64,000 bases of DNA, from positions 11,153,768-11,217,767 of the forward strand of contig NC_081337.1 of assembly GCF_022539665.2 (NCBI RefSeq), in the 5' to 3' direction. Positions 21,694 to 34,031 of this stretch are shown here, piece by piece. Position 1 is the first letter of the stretch; every line of letters starts with the position of its first letter. The DNA comes from Daphnia carinata. Its lineage: Eukaryota; Arthropoda; Branchiopoda; Diplostraca; Daphniidae. The notes below the pieces were generated by a model. That model saw only the letters and a list, made by a program, of their open reading frames with translations. It had not been told where the DNA came from and made no database searches. A program made the position numbers and the translations under genes.

Positions 21694-24610
21694 AGAAATT
21701 TGGATTGGTCGATTCCCCGTTGAAGCTTTAGTGGACACGGGAGCGGTAATTTCTGTAATTATGCCGTCATTAACAAGCAAATTGAAGTTGAGAATTACCC
21801 CATGGGATGGACCCATGGTGGTGGCAGCCGATGGACAACCGATGCAACCAAGAAAGAAAGTTGCCCTGTCGGTGAGAAATAAGAACACGTCGGTGGAAGG
21901 AGAAGCTGTCGTGCTGAAAACTTTTGGACCCGACTTCATCTTGGGATGGAATTTACTGAAGCTCTTTAAGGAATTGAAGATCTGCTTTAGCAGCCCTCCG
22001 ACAGTGGAGCTTGGGGCGATCGACATTGGAGCAGCCGGAGGAGGAGATGCCTTGAGGAAAGTTACCGCAACAGTGGGTGTCACGGTGCCGAAAAGGAGTG
22101 CTGTACCGGTGAAGGTGTCTATCCCGGAGGGAGGAAGTGAAGATGCAATTATGCTCCTCCGCCCGTCGAAGAAGCTGCTCGAGAAAAGCGGCTTATCAGC
22201 GGGTCACGCGTTGATTGACCGCACCAAGTCGGATGCAGTGGTTCACGTAATGAACGTCGATCACACAGATCATGTGATTGTGGAAGGGACATCGCTTGGG
22301 CAATTGGTGGCTGTCGACCAGAGCAGCGTTCTTCCGCTGGAAATGGAAGATGGTCGTGCAGCCGGAAGGGGCAGTGAACGGCCTGGAAAACGAAACCCGG
22401 CTATGTTCGAGGAATGTGTGGCGAAGTCACTGACAGGAGAAGATCGCATGGACCTCATTTCGCTTTTGATGAGTTTTCAAGATGTGTTCGCTGATTGTCT
22501 TGGACAATGTACTGTCCTGGAGCATGCTATACCTACGGGTGATGCGGCGCAGATCAAGCAATTACCAAGGCGACGCGCCTGGCAGGAAAGGGAACTCATT
22601 AAGGCGGAGGTAGACAAGATGTTGTGGCAGGGGGTTATTGAACCTGCGCAGAGCCCCTGGTCATCGCCAATCGTCCTTGTGAAGAAGAAGGATGGGAAAT
22701 GGCGATTCTGCATTGATTACAGACGTTTAAATGAAGTTACGACGAAGGACGTCTATCCACTTCCGCGCATCGACGATGCATTATCGAAGCTGGAGGGAGC
22801 GACGCTTTTTAGTGTTGCAGACCTTCAGAGCGGGTACTGGCAGATGTCAGTCGCTGAAGCGGACAAGCCGAAGACAGCGTTTGTGACGCCGGATGGCCTT
22901 TACCAGTTCCGTGTAATGCCGTTTGGATTGTGTTCAGCACCGAGCACATTCCAGCGGCTCATGGATATGGTGTTGGCAGGGCTCAAATGGACGGATTGCC
23001 TAGTGTACATGGATGATGTCGCTATCTTCGGAAGGGATGCAAAGGAGCATCTGGAGAGGCTCGGAAAGGTCTTGTCGTGCTTCCGGAGGGCCAACTTAAA
23101 GCTGAAAATTGAAAAATGTGCCTTCGGAAATGAGCGGGTGCGGATGTTGGGCCACGTCGTGAGCCAAGCTGGGATTGAGCCGGATCCAAACCACTGCAAA
23201 GCCATCGAAAAGTTCCCTGGCCCAAACTCAATGCTAGTGAAAAAGTAAAAAGGAAATGGGTGAAAAGCTTTGTAGGTCTTTGCTCTTTCTACCGCAAGTT
23301 TGTGCCGAACTTCGCCAAGATGGCGTACCCACTCACAGCAATGGAGAGAAAAGGAATTTTCCGGTGGGGAGAGCCAGAGCGGAGTAGCTTTGCAGAATTG
23401 AAGGCGGCGCTTATAAAGGCGGCTCGACTGGCGCATCCAGATTATGCAAGGGCTTTTGAGGTACACCCGGACGCCTGTGACTACGGAATAGGCGCAGCGT
23501 TGATGCAAGACAGGGACGGGCACGCCATGCCCATTTGTTTTGCGATCCGAGGGTTAAACAAGTCAGAGAGGAACTATTCAATCACCGAGAAGGAGTGCCT
23601 GGCCATTGTATGGGCCATGAAGAAGTTTCGCCCAAACATTTGGGGAACGAAGGTGGTGGTGAAAACAGATCATCATGCCCTATGCTGGCTGATGACAAAA
23701 CAGGAGCTGAGTGGCAGACTGGAACGATGGAGTTTGTCGTTGCAAGAGTACGACATAAGCATCTGCTACAAGAAGGGAAGTCTCCATGAGGATGCAGATG
23801 CCCTGTCGCGTTACCCAATACAGAGGGGGTGAAGGAAGGACACGCGACACCCATTCCAGTTGCGGCTATGGCGATGGACGTTCAGTCCTGGATTGACGGA
23901 CAGGATCGCGTAAAGCAGTAGAAGCGGATCAAGCAGGCGATGATCAACAACACTTCCACGCGATATGGGAACTTCGTGCTGAAGGAAGTCCTGTTGTACC
24001 TCAGAACGATCAGGTTCGGACAAGAATTTGATCGGCTCTGCGTGCCTCCAGAGAAACGGAAGAAAGCAGTGTCGTGGGTTCATGATGAACCTATGGCGGC
24101 ATGGATAGATTAGTTATCCGGTATGTCAAGGCATGCAAAAGTTGTCAGACACGAAGGCCGGATCAAGGGAGAAAGAAGGGACTCATGGAGATTACTCAAG
24201 TGGGAGGACCCTTCGAAAGGATCGGGATAGATGTCCTTGGTCCTTTCCCGCAATCACGAAGCGGTAACAAACGTGATCGTTGCCATAGACTACCTTACTA
24301 AGTGGGTAGAAACAAGGGCCGTACCGGATGCCACGGCTCGGCAAATAGCAAAATTCTTCGTTGAGGAAATCGTGCTGCGGCATGGATTTCCGCGGGAGGT
24401 GACGTCCGATCAAGGGAAGTGTTTTACGGCAGAAGTAATCCGTAAGGTGTTCGCCCTTTTACGACTCTCACATCGGGTGACGGTGCCTTACCACCAACAG
24501 CCCATGGTCTTGTGGAGCGGCAAAACAAAACGCTGGCGACCATGCTGGCGATGTATGTGGACGAAAGTCACGAGGACTGGGACGAGTTCCTCGGCTTTGT
24601 CACATTTGCC
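21629..24610 (+). pseudogene. pol: Gypsy copy B pol, 5' part, broken
   Basis: The first ORF (21629-23248) has retropepsin ALVDTGAVISVIM and the RT core with RFCIDYRRLNEVT, FSVADLQSGYWQM, MPFGLCSAPSTFQRLMD and catalytic YMDDVAIFG. A lost base near 23227 shifts into 23260-23832, holding FYRKFVPNFAKMAYPLT and RNase H HPDACDYGIGAAL. Another lost base near 23823 ends it. Integrase follows in pieces: most of the zinc-binding region is deleted near 24090, and IGIDVLGPF and SDQGK lie at 24200-24420 in shifting frames. The MULE entered just after the codons for DEFLGFVTFA. Confidence 0.92.
24603..24610 (+). repeat. Left target duplication of the MULE
   Basis: CATTTGCC, repeated at 30650-30657. Its context reads through to the uninterrupted integrase sequence of copy A. 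Confidence 0.92.
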
Positions 24611-25227
24611 GATTGGCGGTGAAATAGGACTGAAACGAAATAGGACTGGAGAAATAGGACTGGGAGAAATAGGACTGACTTTTTAAATTTTTAGGACAGT
24701 CCTATTTCTCCATGCCAGCAGTCCTATTTCTCCATGCCATCAGTCCTATTTCTCCTCGGCATCAGTCCTATTTCTCCTTAGAAATAGTCCTATTTATTTT
24801 ATTTTGTTCCAGTAAGGAACGATATGCCTCCAATCCGGTAGGCAACATTATGCGTAAGAGCGTCGGGTTATATCCATTTCCCTTTGTAAAAAGCCGATGG
24901 TGTTAACTCATAACTTAAATGGTTCACCAAACATTTACCTTTTATCCTATTTTAATTTAAATTGCAGGGGACCATTAAATATGTTATATCTAATATAGTT
25001 CATTTAATAAAATACTACAACGGCCACACCAGAAATATTTACTAAATTTTTCTTACTTTTTAGTGCATAAATAACTTTTCCAGTTGCACTCATGTTGTAC
25101 TTGCTCATACAACTATCAGCAACGATTAACAAGCAAGTCTTACCATATCGGTAGCGCTCTAACCTGTGACACGGGTAGGCTTGTATTCGATTCTCCGTGG
25201 TTACATTTCTTCTGAGGTTTTTAATAA
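24611..25227 (+). repeat. MULE left terminal inverted repeat
   Basis: Reverse-complement match to 30054-30649. The outer 190 bp hold about eight GAAATAGGACTG motifs in both orientations. The inner part contains a tRNA-like stretch around 25130-25195. Confidence 0.94.
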
Positions 25228-26427
25228 TTATTCTATAAAAGAATTTTTGGGAAGAAAACAATTACTGGTGTTCAGGGTAATACTACTGAAATGGCAAATA
25301 ATGGTAGTTCTGACTTCCCAATTTTCACATGTGGTTTCAGTATTTCAGCCAGTCAGTATTTAGATCTTCATGGTGTAGGTTGTCGACGGTGCTTCGAATG
25401 TGCTTCGAATGTGCCGAGAATGTGCTGTGAATGTGCTAATCATCTGTTGTTCGTGTCCAGCGGCCTGCCCAGTTCCTGCCCAGCTGCGGATTGTTTCTAA
25501 GGAGTCGCAAACCGTAAGCACATTTTCTATTTCACTAGTGCTGGGCCGTACCCGGACACGTTGTACCAGGCTCGGAACGGATAGGCAACGGTTCGAGTGC
25601 TGGCATTGTTAATTTAAGTGTAAGGGCATTGAGACTTGTCACCTCAATGGGCACAGGTATCGGGATTGGTTTCACAGTGTCGTCGTGAAACCAATTGTCT
25701 GACCCAGGTCAGTGGACCTTCAGTTAAATAGATATCTTAGTCGGGACGTAGGCCGACTAGGATTAGAAATATTTACGATAGTTATTTAATTATATATGCA
25801 AATTATGGGTATGCTACCTAACTATACTTCACGTCACTTAATGCTTTTACTTTTTTTATTGTCTTTCTACTGAACTTTGATTATGTTTTACTAATTTTTT
25901 TTTTCTTCTTTTTCTTCTTTGTAGGTTTTGCCTGGCAATTTTTTTACAGTTTACTCAGGCCGGTTTAACGTTTTTTTATTTCTTAAGTTCTTTTTTTGCC
26001 TTTTTCATTAATTTTATTTTTCTTTTTTCATAGGGAGCTCTGATCAACGAATTTTTAAACCGTCCTTTCGGACAATTGAAAGCTTTTGCTTTCTCTTATC
26101 ACTCGTTTGGTAAATGGTTGGAAGGATTTAAACATGCAAGGTAAATTCATTTATAGTTATATGGAGTACATTGGTATAATTATTGCAATTTTATTTTTTT
26201 TAGAACAATCATCTTCTCGGGAATTGTGGCCACGAACCAAAACCATCAATCGGCACATTAGTCGTCGCTTGCACAACAAGTATTATCGTAATAATTCAAG
26301 CATAATGTATTACATTACATATTACATTAAAATAAAAAAGTCAATTGAGATTATGTAAGTTTATTGATAAAGTATGTTAATTTGTAAACATTCGTCAAAT
26401 AAAATATATGTTACAAACAAACAAATG

Positions 26428-29253
26428 TTATTCAATTATAGACATATCTAGGTCATCATTAATATTTTTTATAGCAACATTAAGAGCATGTGAGGAAACA
26501 ATAGCGGGAAAAGATGATCTAAGCTCTAAACTATTTCTTCTAGTAGATCCATTGTAGATAGCTGCAAAAACAATAATTAGTTATAGGGAAACTTTTCTTT
26601 CTTGTAAATTTAAAAAACATACCTCATTATTTTGATAGCCCGCCCAAAGCTGGAACAGTACGGAATTCTTAAGTTGGGTCTCTTTCTTCCGGTGAGCCCT
26701 TATTTTGTCATAGCAGAGTAGCGTGCTAGTAAGGGAAACTTCTTCGGCCAGTTTCCGCAATACCATTGTCATCTTGTAGAATTTTAAATTAGATCCGCCT
26801 GCCAACTACAAACATTTTTGTTATTAATTATTCATTACATATTATTGTTCAAATTTAAATTACCTTGTTCCATTGGTGGTGCATTCCTTCGCAGTCGTTA
26901 TTGGTACGCGTTAAGATGTTGAAGCATGACCAGTTCTCAGGAGTCCAGAACTTGCCCCGAATCCAATTCCGCTCCATATAATCCATGAGTGCTGGAAGTT
27001 CGCTAGGTGCTGAGCTCTTCAACGCGTCAAACACACCAGGAATTTTACCAGCTACAAAAAAATAAAGTTCATAAATGTTATTTATGACAATTAAATATAA
27101 CATTTGTGTGCTATTTACCTGGAAGATATGCAAGGCATAGCAGGCGAAACACAAAGTCTCGCACTGGATTCGGTCCCTTGTTGTTGTAGAGGGTGGCAAG
27201 GTGAAGATCCCGGACCTTTTTCAGAACGGCTTGGCACCAGTGGAAATTGCAGCCAAAGTGCTGGCAATCCACAAAGTGCTTGCGGACAGCCGTAAATATA
27301 GCACGTTCGAAATCGGTCACGATCCGCTGGACTCTTGGAAGGGGGATTATATCCTATTACAATATAAAATTTATTATTTTTACATAACAAACTATTTGTA
27401 AATGAGATAGTATCTATACCTTTATCTTCTCGAAGACAGCGCTATAGTCGGCTGCTCTTCTCCTGGTCATGCAACAAAACAATAAGGGTACTTGCTTTAT
27501 TTCATTCTTGTCGTTTTTGATGAACCCATTGATCGTGAAGAGCTATATAGAGAGAAATAGGTTAAAATTAAATTTGGTTACATTATCAAGATAATTAAAC
27601 GCACCTGTTTGATGGGTTCATCAACAAAATAGAATGTTGCGTCCATAAACCATGTCTTGCAGTCTTCTAGTTGGCGCTTCATGGTAGGGGTGAAGAACAG
27701 AAGGTGCCGGGCACGGTCTTGGGCCGTTCCAGCAAAGATGGCGCCCTGATACCAGTCGGGTGGGAAGAAATTCTCCACTACAGGAAGGAAAGGGTCATCT
27801 TTCCTGGGATTGGCGGGCATAACCTTCGCTCTCTTGTAACTGGAATATAAACTTTAATCGTTAAGCGTAATCATGATATAATTTATTTATTTAATGTACC
27901 GTAAACGACGAGTGGCCAAATCAACATCCGGCATGTGTCTTCCTTCTATGGACTTGCGTTTCTTCAGTTCGGCAAATAAGATCTCCCTGGGGTCCGTAAA
28001 CTGTTGATCGACGCAGGCTTTCTTCGATTCTCTAAAGATGTCAACCTATGTATAAATATTGCAAGTTACACATTTAGAAACTCAAATTACTTTTATCTAA
28101 AAACACTTACCCTTTTCTGGTTTCCAATGTCTTGTGGGTGATTGTGGGTGTTCTCTTGATCGTGGGGAACAAGGGTGAAGTCAGCATTATTGTAATTAAA
28201 CAAACAATCCAAAAGGGGGGTTTTCTTTTGTTTCACGATCGCTTTACATGGGTTTCCAGAAGGTCGGGAGGTACAGCGCCATGTATATGTGCTCTTACTG
28301 ATGGCTTTTTTCCTGAAGCAAAATCCTATAGTAAGAAAGGAATTCCTCTTTTAGTCTTATTCAATTAGCAATTATATTCGAATTATTACCTAATCCATCA
28401 GTAAGCTTATGGAGTCCCTTGTTCGTTCCCTCGTCATGAATCTTGTAGGATGGCTCCGTTGGTTCCTCATACGATGATTGCTAACAAAAACATTTAGTTA
28501 ATAAAATACTACGACATGATGCGATAAAGAAAAAATATATACCTCCATTGTCGATTCGCTGGGTTCGGCAAATGTTTCCTCTCTTCTTCCATCGCTTGCA
28601 TATGAACTCCTTGGGATTGCAGCTTCTGGCGACTGGTCTGGTAGCTGAGGTTGGGCCCTGCGTCTTCGTCGTGGTGGTGGAACTGGAGGAGTTAACCTAA
28701 GAAGAGGAGACAACATGAAAAGAAAAGGAGACACAACAAGACTCACCAATGGTGACATTGTCAACGGAGAAAGTGGGGAGGGTGGAGAAGACGGAGTTGC
28801 TGGACGACGCGGAGAATTAGTCTGAGGAGATGTGCGAGGAGTTGATCGCTGTCGTGGTGATGAGGGACGACGTGGAGAAGCTGGAACTAGAGGCTTTTTC
28901 TTGCCTACGTCGGAAGGGTCGAAAATGCTCCTTGGCTTCAGCAATCTCTTAGGACGACCACCTTCAGAACCAGCAACAGCAACAACAGCTACATCGCCTT
29001 TTGATCCCCCAGCTACTGCACCATCAACATCCGCTACATCTTCCGTGGAACCTAGGACTGCACTACCAGTAGAACACATGGCGCACCGATAAAAGTTGCT
29101 GAACTCCTTCCATGAAGGCGAAACACCCTTATGGAAGGTAACACCACAACAAAGACGATGGAAAGGAACATGGCAGCCTAGGCAAACGCAGAATTGCTTC
29201 CGGCCGATAACACTGGATTTGCATCCCGAACATTGAAAGCGAGCTGAAGACAT
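26428..29253 (-). CDS. MULE transposase with N-terminal zinc finger and FLYWCH-like domain
   Basis: About nine exons on the minus strand. Exon 1 (29253-28543, 237 codons) starts MSSARFQCSGCKS and holds a Cys/His cluster resembling a PHD or RING-like finger, then a Pro/Ser-rich linker. Exons 2-3 (28480-28390; about 28310-28110) carry a FLYWCH-type zinc finger with YTWRCTSRPSGNPCKAI and HNHP. The transposase core has WFMDATFYF (first Asp, about 27650), VTDFERAIF (second Asp, about 27310), the CNFHWCQAV Cys/His signature and NNDCEGMHHQWN (Glu, about 26880). The last exon ends with the stop at 26428-26430. Introns of 50-110 bp have GT/AG ends; the exon 2/3 junction is uncertain. No internal stop was found in the exons, so the gene may be functional. 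Confidence 0.83.
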
Positions 29254-30053
29254 GGTAATGGTAAGTGCTAGATCGAAGTCTAAGACGATCTATTAAAGTT
29301 TTTGGTATTATTGTATCCATATATATAGTCTGCCAAAAAGGGGAGGAGCCAAACGAAATTACACCTCTCGGCAAATAGGAAGGAAGCACTTCTTGCTGTT
29401 GCGGTGAGTGAAGATTACCTGGATTTACGTAAAGCTTTTCTTTCAATTCACCGCAGGCAAGCGTCATCAGCTTCCGGGATACAAGGTCGTATGGAGTAGT
29501 CATTAAATGTGGTGCAGCCATAAGTCTTAAGCTGCTGAATCCGAAGATCTCTGACCTTCCTAAATCTTTGCTTTCGATTCGCCGCCGGCAAAAATCTTCG
29601 ACCTCTTCGTCTTAAGCACCCATAAGTTTTAATCTGCTAAAGCCGATGATGTTTTACTTCTGCAAATCTCTTCTTTCTATTCGCCGCCGGCAACAATCTT
29701 CAACTTCCTCGGCTTTAGCACCCATAAATCTTCTTCATCAATTTTATTTCAAAGTCAATATAAATATTAACTTAATCCTTTGGCATACGTCACTTGATGA
29801 GTAATGCTATGTCATGCTCGGCCATCCACTTCGGTGGTAGAATCCTCTTCTTGGTAAAGAAGTTGAGGAATTGTTAAAATGTTAAATTACAAACAATTTA
29901 TTTTTCGCCCATCTACCGTTATCTACCATCTCCTCTCTCATCCATTCTCTTGTATCTCAACAGTTCTTCTTGCTCCTGGTGAGGAACTAGCTTTCATACA
30001 GGCGAAGATTCATTAACATTCTTCTACTATTCATAGTAAACTTAACCGCAAAT

Positions 30054-30649
30054 GTTATTAAAAACCTCAGAAGAAATGTAACAACGGAGAATCGAACACA
30101 AGCCTACCCGTGTCACAGGTTAGAGCGCTACCGATATGGTAAGACTTGCTTGTTAATCGTTGCTGATAGTTGTATGAGCAAGTACAACATGAGTGCAACT
30201 GGAAAAGTTATTTATGCACTAAAAAGTAAGAAAAATTTAGTAAATATTTCTGGTGTGGCCGTTGTAGTATTTTATTAAATGAACTATATTAGATATAACA
30301 TATTTAATGGTCCCCTGCAATTTAAATTAAAATAGGATAAAAGGTAAATGTTTGGTGAACCATTTAAGTTATGAGTTAACACCATCGGCTTTTTACAAAG
30401 GGAAATGGATATAACCCGACGCTCTTACGCATAATGTTGCCTACCGGATTGGAGGCATATCGTTCCTACTGAAACAAAATAAAATAAATAGGACTATTTC
30501 TAAGGAGAAATAGGACTGATGCCGAGGAGAAATAGGACTGATGGCATGGAGAAATAGGACTGTCCTAAAAATTTAAAAAGTCAGTCCTATTTCTCCCAGT
30601 CCTATTTCTCCCAGTCCTATTTCGTTTCAGTCCTATTTCACCGGCTACC
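30054..30649 (-). repeat. MULE right terminal inverted repeat
   Basis: Counterpart of 24611-25227, lacking one internal copy of a roughly 22-bp unit. The flanking target repeat follows at 30650-30657. Confidence 0.94.
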
Positions 30650-30657
30650 CATTTGCC

Positions 30658-31093
30658 TAGAACTCGGCGCGCCAGGAGAGCACCAAACATACACCATTTA
30701 TGCTGGTGTATGGACGGGAAGTAGTGATGCCGACGGACCTGCTAGCGGCGACAGGCCCGTAATGATGGCGTAGTGAAAGCTGAGGAAGTGACGCGTACTG
30801 ACAATCCTGAAGGAACGCCAGAGGACGACACCACGGCAGTGACCGAGGAACCGAGGACAATGGTGGAACCTGAGGGGGCGGCGCGTGTGGGCACAGATCC
30901 TGAGACATCGCTGGTAAGCGATACTGCGGTGGTGGCTAGTCAACCCAAGGCGAAAGGCGCAAGGGGGAAGGCGAAACGCCGACCGCTGGAAGTAATAGAG
31001 GAGGAAGATTGTAGTGGAGGTCTACAAGTGGAAGAGGAGCCAAGGCCTGGGTTGCAAGAGGAGGTGGAACCGCAACCAGGTCGTCCGATCTGA
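30658..31093 (+). pseudogene. pol: Gypsy copy B integrase remnant and acidic linker
   Basis: After the MULE the integrase resumes with ARQESTKHTPFMLVYGRE and PTDLLAATGP, then jumps by deletion (near 30760) to the linker. The integrase C-terminal module present in copy A (3906-4120) is missing. The linker ORF (30773-31093) is rich in Glu, Pro, Ala and Arg, and ends 21 bases before the envelope start. Confidence 0.8.
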
Positions 31094-31114
31094 CAAAGAC
31101 GGGCACCAGGATGG

Positions 31115-33024
31115 ATGAAGAACATGCTGCTTTTATCAGTGATCTGTACCATTGGACAGATGATCAAAGCGCATGAAATGAAAGGAAAGTTCGTGGTGAC
31201 AGCAGAAGCGGTGTTTCACCCGGAGGGAACCCTGGCACTAGGCGATTCTGAATGGATCGTCATTTACGATGTACCAACCAAACGGGCGGAGCAGGTGATC
31301 AAGCGTGTCACCAACTGGGTGGACGAAATGCTTCGAGCATTTGACAAGGTCGCGACGGTAAATTTCCCAATGGAAGTAAAGCCATTCTTGGAGGGACCTG
31401 CGTTCGATTTGGTGGAAATCAAGTCCAGAGCGGAGCGTCAGCGGCAGGAGTTCAGGGAGCTGGAGAGAGCCCTCAAAGGTGATGGAACCCGGAGGAAGCG
31501 CGGGATGTTCAACGCTGGAGGCAAATTACTTAGTTGGTTATCTGGGACCGCTACCACCCGAGAGCTAGAGTCGGTGCATTCAAGGCCCGAATATTTCGAC
31601 AAGAAGGGCCTGGAAGTAGTGCACCTTCTTAAGGAGCAAGCGATACTCCTGAATGTCACGTAACAGCTTGATGGCGGCGTCGGGACAGATGCGCCGCGAA
31701 CAAGCTCAACTGAGAAAGGCCTTCAACGAGAGCTGGACACACCTGGCGAGAGAATTGCTTTATCTCCAAAAAGTCGCGAGGTCGATTGAGAAAGCTAACC
31801 GCGCACTGGACTGGACGGCGGAAGTCCTGCACGGCTGGCACCCGGGGCTGGCGGACGCAGCAGTAGGGAAGCTGTCACCCTTGATGTGCCCCCCGAATGA
31901 ACTGAATCAAGCGTTGGAGTCGGTTCGGCAGGCGTTGCCACAAGGATGGGGGCTGACACCGGCCCCTTCAAGGGGGTAATGGCTGGAGGGCCTACCAAGA
32001 AGCTAGGGTGGAGGCGGCACTGGCAAACGGCAACATCCGATTGTTTATTCATTTACCGGTATTCGAATTTAATTACGCTTTGCAGATTTACAGTGTTATC
32101 CCGATGCCAGTGGCCACCAGTAAAGGGGAATCGATGTCCCACTCCTACGCTGGATTGGCTCCGTATCTGGGGGTGTCGCCGGATCGTCAACTGTTTGTGG
32201 AGTTCAACGCTGATGAAGCGCGGAAATGTGCGCCGTTCATGGGTAGTGTGTGCCCTTTCTTAAAGCCCATTGACCGAAAAGGAAGAATGAAGTGCTGTAC
32301 GGTGGCCGTGTTTCTTCAGGAGCAGGGAGCAATTCAAAAGAACTGTCGTTTGTACAGTAAAAAGTGGGCCGGCATAGATCTGTTTTATGTCCGAGGACGA
32401 AAGTGGGGCTACGCGGGGAAGGACAATGTGACTATAGTGCTCCAGTGCCCTGTTAAAGGGATCGGCGGAATAGGTTTGCCGCAAGTTCTGCCAGCAGCAG
32501 GTGTGATAAAAATCCCAAGACTTTGTTCGGCAACCTCAGATGACTGGGTTCTGCAAGCGAGCTTCCGACAGATGCTGCCAATGAATGTCACAAGTGTCAT
32601 TGACGAAGAAGCGGCCAGGATGCTGAGCAGCTTGCTGGTGTCGGTGATGAAGCAACCGCAACCAGCCGAAAAGAGCCCAATAATGGAGGATTCACCAGCA
32701 GCGCTTCGCCCACCAACGTGTATAGACATAGCAGGGGCGACTTTGCATCTGAAAGCGGTCGAAGGCCTACGCCGACAATGGGAAGAAGAGGAGAACGTTA
32801 AGCGGTACCCATTTGAATGAGTTATTGGATTTCTGTTTCCAGTACCTCTTATTGTGTATCTGATGTTTCAATATCGGAGGTTGAGGAACCATGTCGATAT
32901 CCTGTTATTGGCTCGCGTCACTGAAGTGCGAGAGCCCAAAAACGGGGACAAATTCGATTCTAGCACGGTGGTCGTCACCGAACCTGCAATAGCCTTATTA
33001 AATGTAGGCGCTTTGGCCAGCTGA
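31115..33024 (+). pseudogene. env: Broken envelope (baculovirus F/errantivirus Env type), copy B
   Basis: The start at 31115 gives a hydrophobic leader followed by a globular subunit. An RRKR furin-like site (about 31490-31502) is followed by a hydrophobic Gly/Leu segment like the fusion peptide of baculovirus F proteins. The body (32008-32820) is Cys-containing and ends before a transmembrane segment encoded at 32821-32890 with a short tail to 33024. Breaks: 41 bases are missing at 31663 relative to copy A, giving a stop and frame change, and a TGG-to-TGA change at 32818-32820 falls just before the membrane anchor. As written, the product would be truncated and unanchored. Confidence 0.86.
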
Positions 33025-33127
33025 ATGTTGGCCAAACCAGTAGAAGTTAAATGTGTAGTTTTGTACCCTTTCCTTTATGGGGTTGTCAACATTTCAGGCG
33101 CCCCGTGCTTTTAGGTAGGAGGGGGGA

Positions 33128-33446
33128 TGTAGCGCCAATGGACTTTGTTGCCTATCGCGCGATGATAGGCGATCCGCAAGTCAACCATTGGCTAGCATTT
33201 GTCGCTCTGACCGGATGTCGGGAGCTTTAAAACCCCGACTCTGACAAGTCAGTGGGGTTCAGTTTTTAGCAGTTCAGTTAGTAGTCGAGTAATCGAGTGA
33301 GTTGATTAGTGAGTTAGTTCAACAGAAGTCCTTCATCGAGGTACTGTGTCGCAGTCGTCGACTAGTTATTTGAGTTATCACCTGTGCTTAGTGCTGTATC
33401 TTGTGAAGTGAGTCCAATAAACGAACCTTATCTCAGAGTTGTTACA
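33128..33446 (+). repeat. 3' LTR of Gypsy copy B
   Basis: TGTAGCGCCAATGG to GAGTTGTTACA, preceded by the purine tract GTAGGAGGGGGGA. AATAAA lies in CCAATAAACGAACC at about 33413-33421. Confidence 0.95.
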
Positions 33447-33730
33447 ATATTCACATTGAATACAGTTATATTTGATGCTGTTTCAATGTAGATATTGAAA
33501 CTCACTGTATCACACTATATTCACATTGAATACACGTATATTTGATACTGTTTGAATGTACATCATGAAACTGATTCTATAACACTATATTCACATTGAA
33601 TACACGGATATTTGATACCGTTTGAATGTAGATATTGAAACTCACTGTATCACACTATATTCACATTGAATACACGTATATTTGATGCTGTTGGAATGTA
33701 GATATTGAAACTCACTGTATTGCACTGTAA
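33447..33730. repeat. 70-bp satellite array, segment 4
   Basis: About four units after the Gypsy insertion, then the array ends at GTATTGCACTGTAAAGC. This is the right boundary of the satellite region. Confidence 0.95.
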
Positions 33731-34031
33731 AGCTTCCAATACCTCGTGTATTTTCAGTGAGTTGCCGAACCAACTCCGAATTACATGTTACAATCATGCA
33801 GTATTTATACTACTAAAGGATACAAATTATGAAGGTAAAGTGGGAGGAGATACGTTCACTTTCACTTGTGAAACGCTTGAGGGATGTATGAGGTGTGGCT
33901 TCCTTTGGATAGCATTTGGGCTTGTTACATTCCTTCCCCTCTTCGGTAAGAAGAATTGGTACTCCAATTTCCGTCACCGACTACAGTTGTTGCTATGGTT
34001 GAAAAATAAAACTTGTTCCTTCACCTAAAAT
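33731..34031. other. Spacer with no recognisable gene
   Basis: AT-rich single-copy-looking sequence between the satellite and the ankyrin pseudogene. The open frame here begins inside the satellite and shows no domain. Confidence 0.5.

Larger units (their letters stand above)
24611..30649 (-). mobile_element. Full-length MULE (Mutator-like) DNA transposon
   Basis: A 6039-bp element bounded by inverted repeats of about 617 bp (24611-25227) and 596 bp (30054-30649), almost identical apart from one extra copy of a short GGACT-containing repeat on the left. The outermost 18 bases are GATTGGCGGTGAAATAGG and GGTAGCCGGTGAAATAGG. The target duplication is the 8-bp CATTTGCC. Multiple copies of GAAATAGGACTG tile the termini. 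It encodes a multi-exon transposase on the minus strand. MULEs typically make 8-11 bp duplications and have long TIRs, which fits. The near-identical TIRs point to a young insertion. Confidence 0.95.
19183..33446 (+). mobile_element. Ty3/Gypsy element with envelope gene, copy B (interrupted by a MULE)
   Basis: Both LTRs are 319 bp (19183-19501, 33128-33446) and differ at about 14 positions by eye, roughly 4%. The flanking target duplication is ATAT. Gene order is gag, pol, env on the plus strand. The 6039-bp MULE at 24611-30649 interrupts the integrase, leaving about 8.2 kb of Gypsy sequence. Relative to copy A it lacks part of the integrase zinc region and nearly all of the integrase C-terminus. 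All three genes carry breaks, so it is a non-autonomous relic. Confidence 0.95.

Noticed and set aside
33705-34028. 107-codon ORF next to the satellite
   Set aside because: It begins within a satellite unit; no domain and no splice partner.
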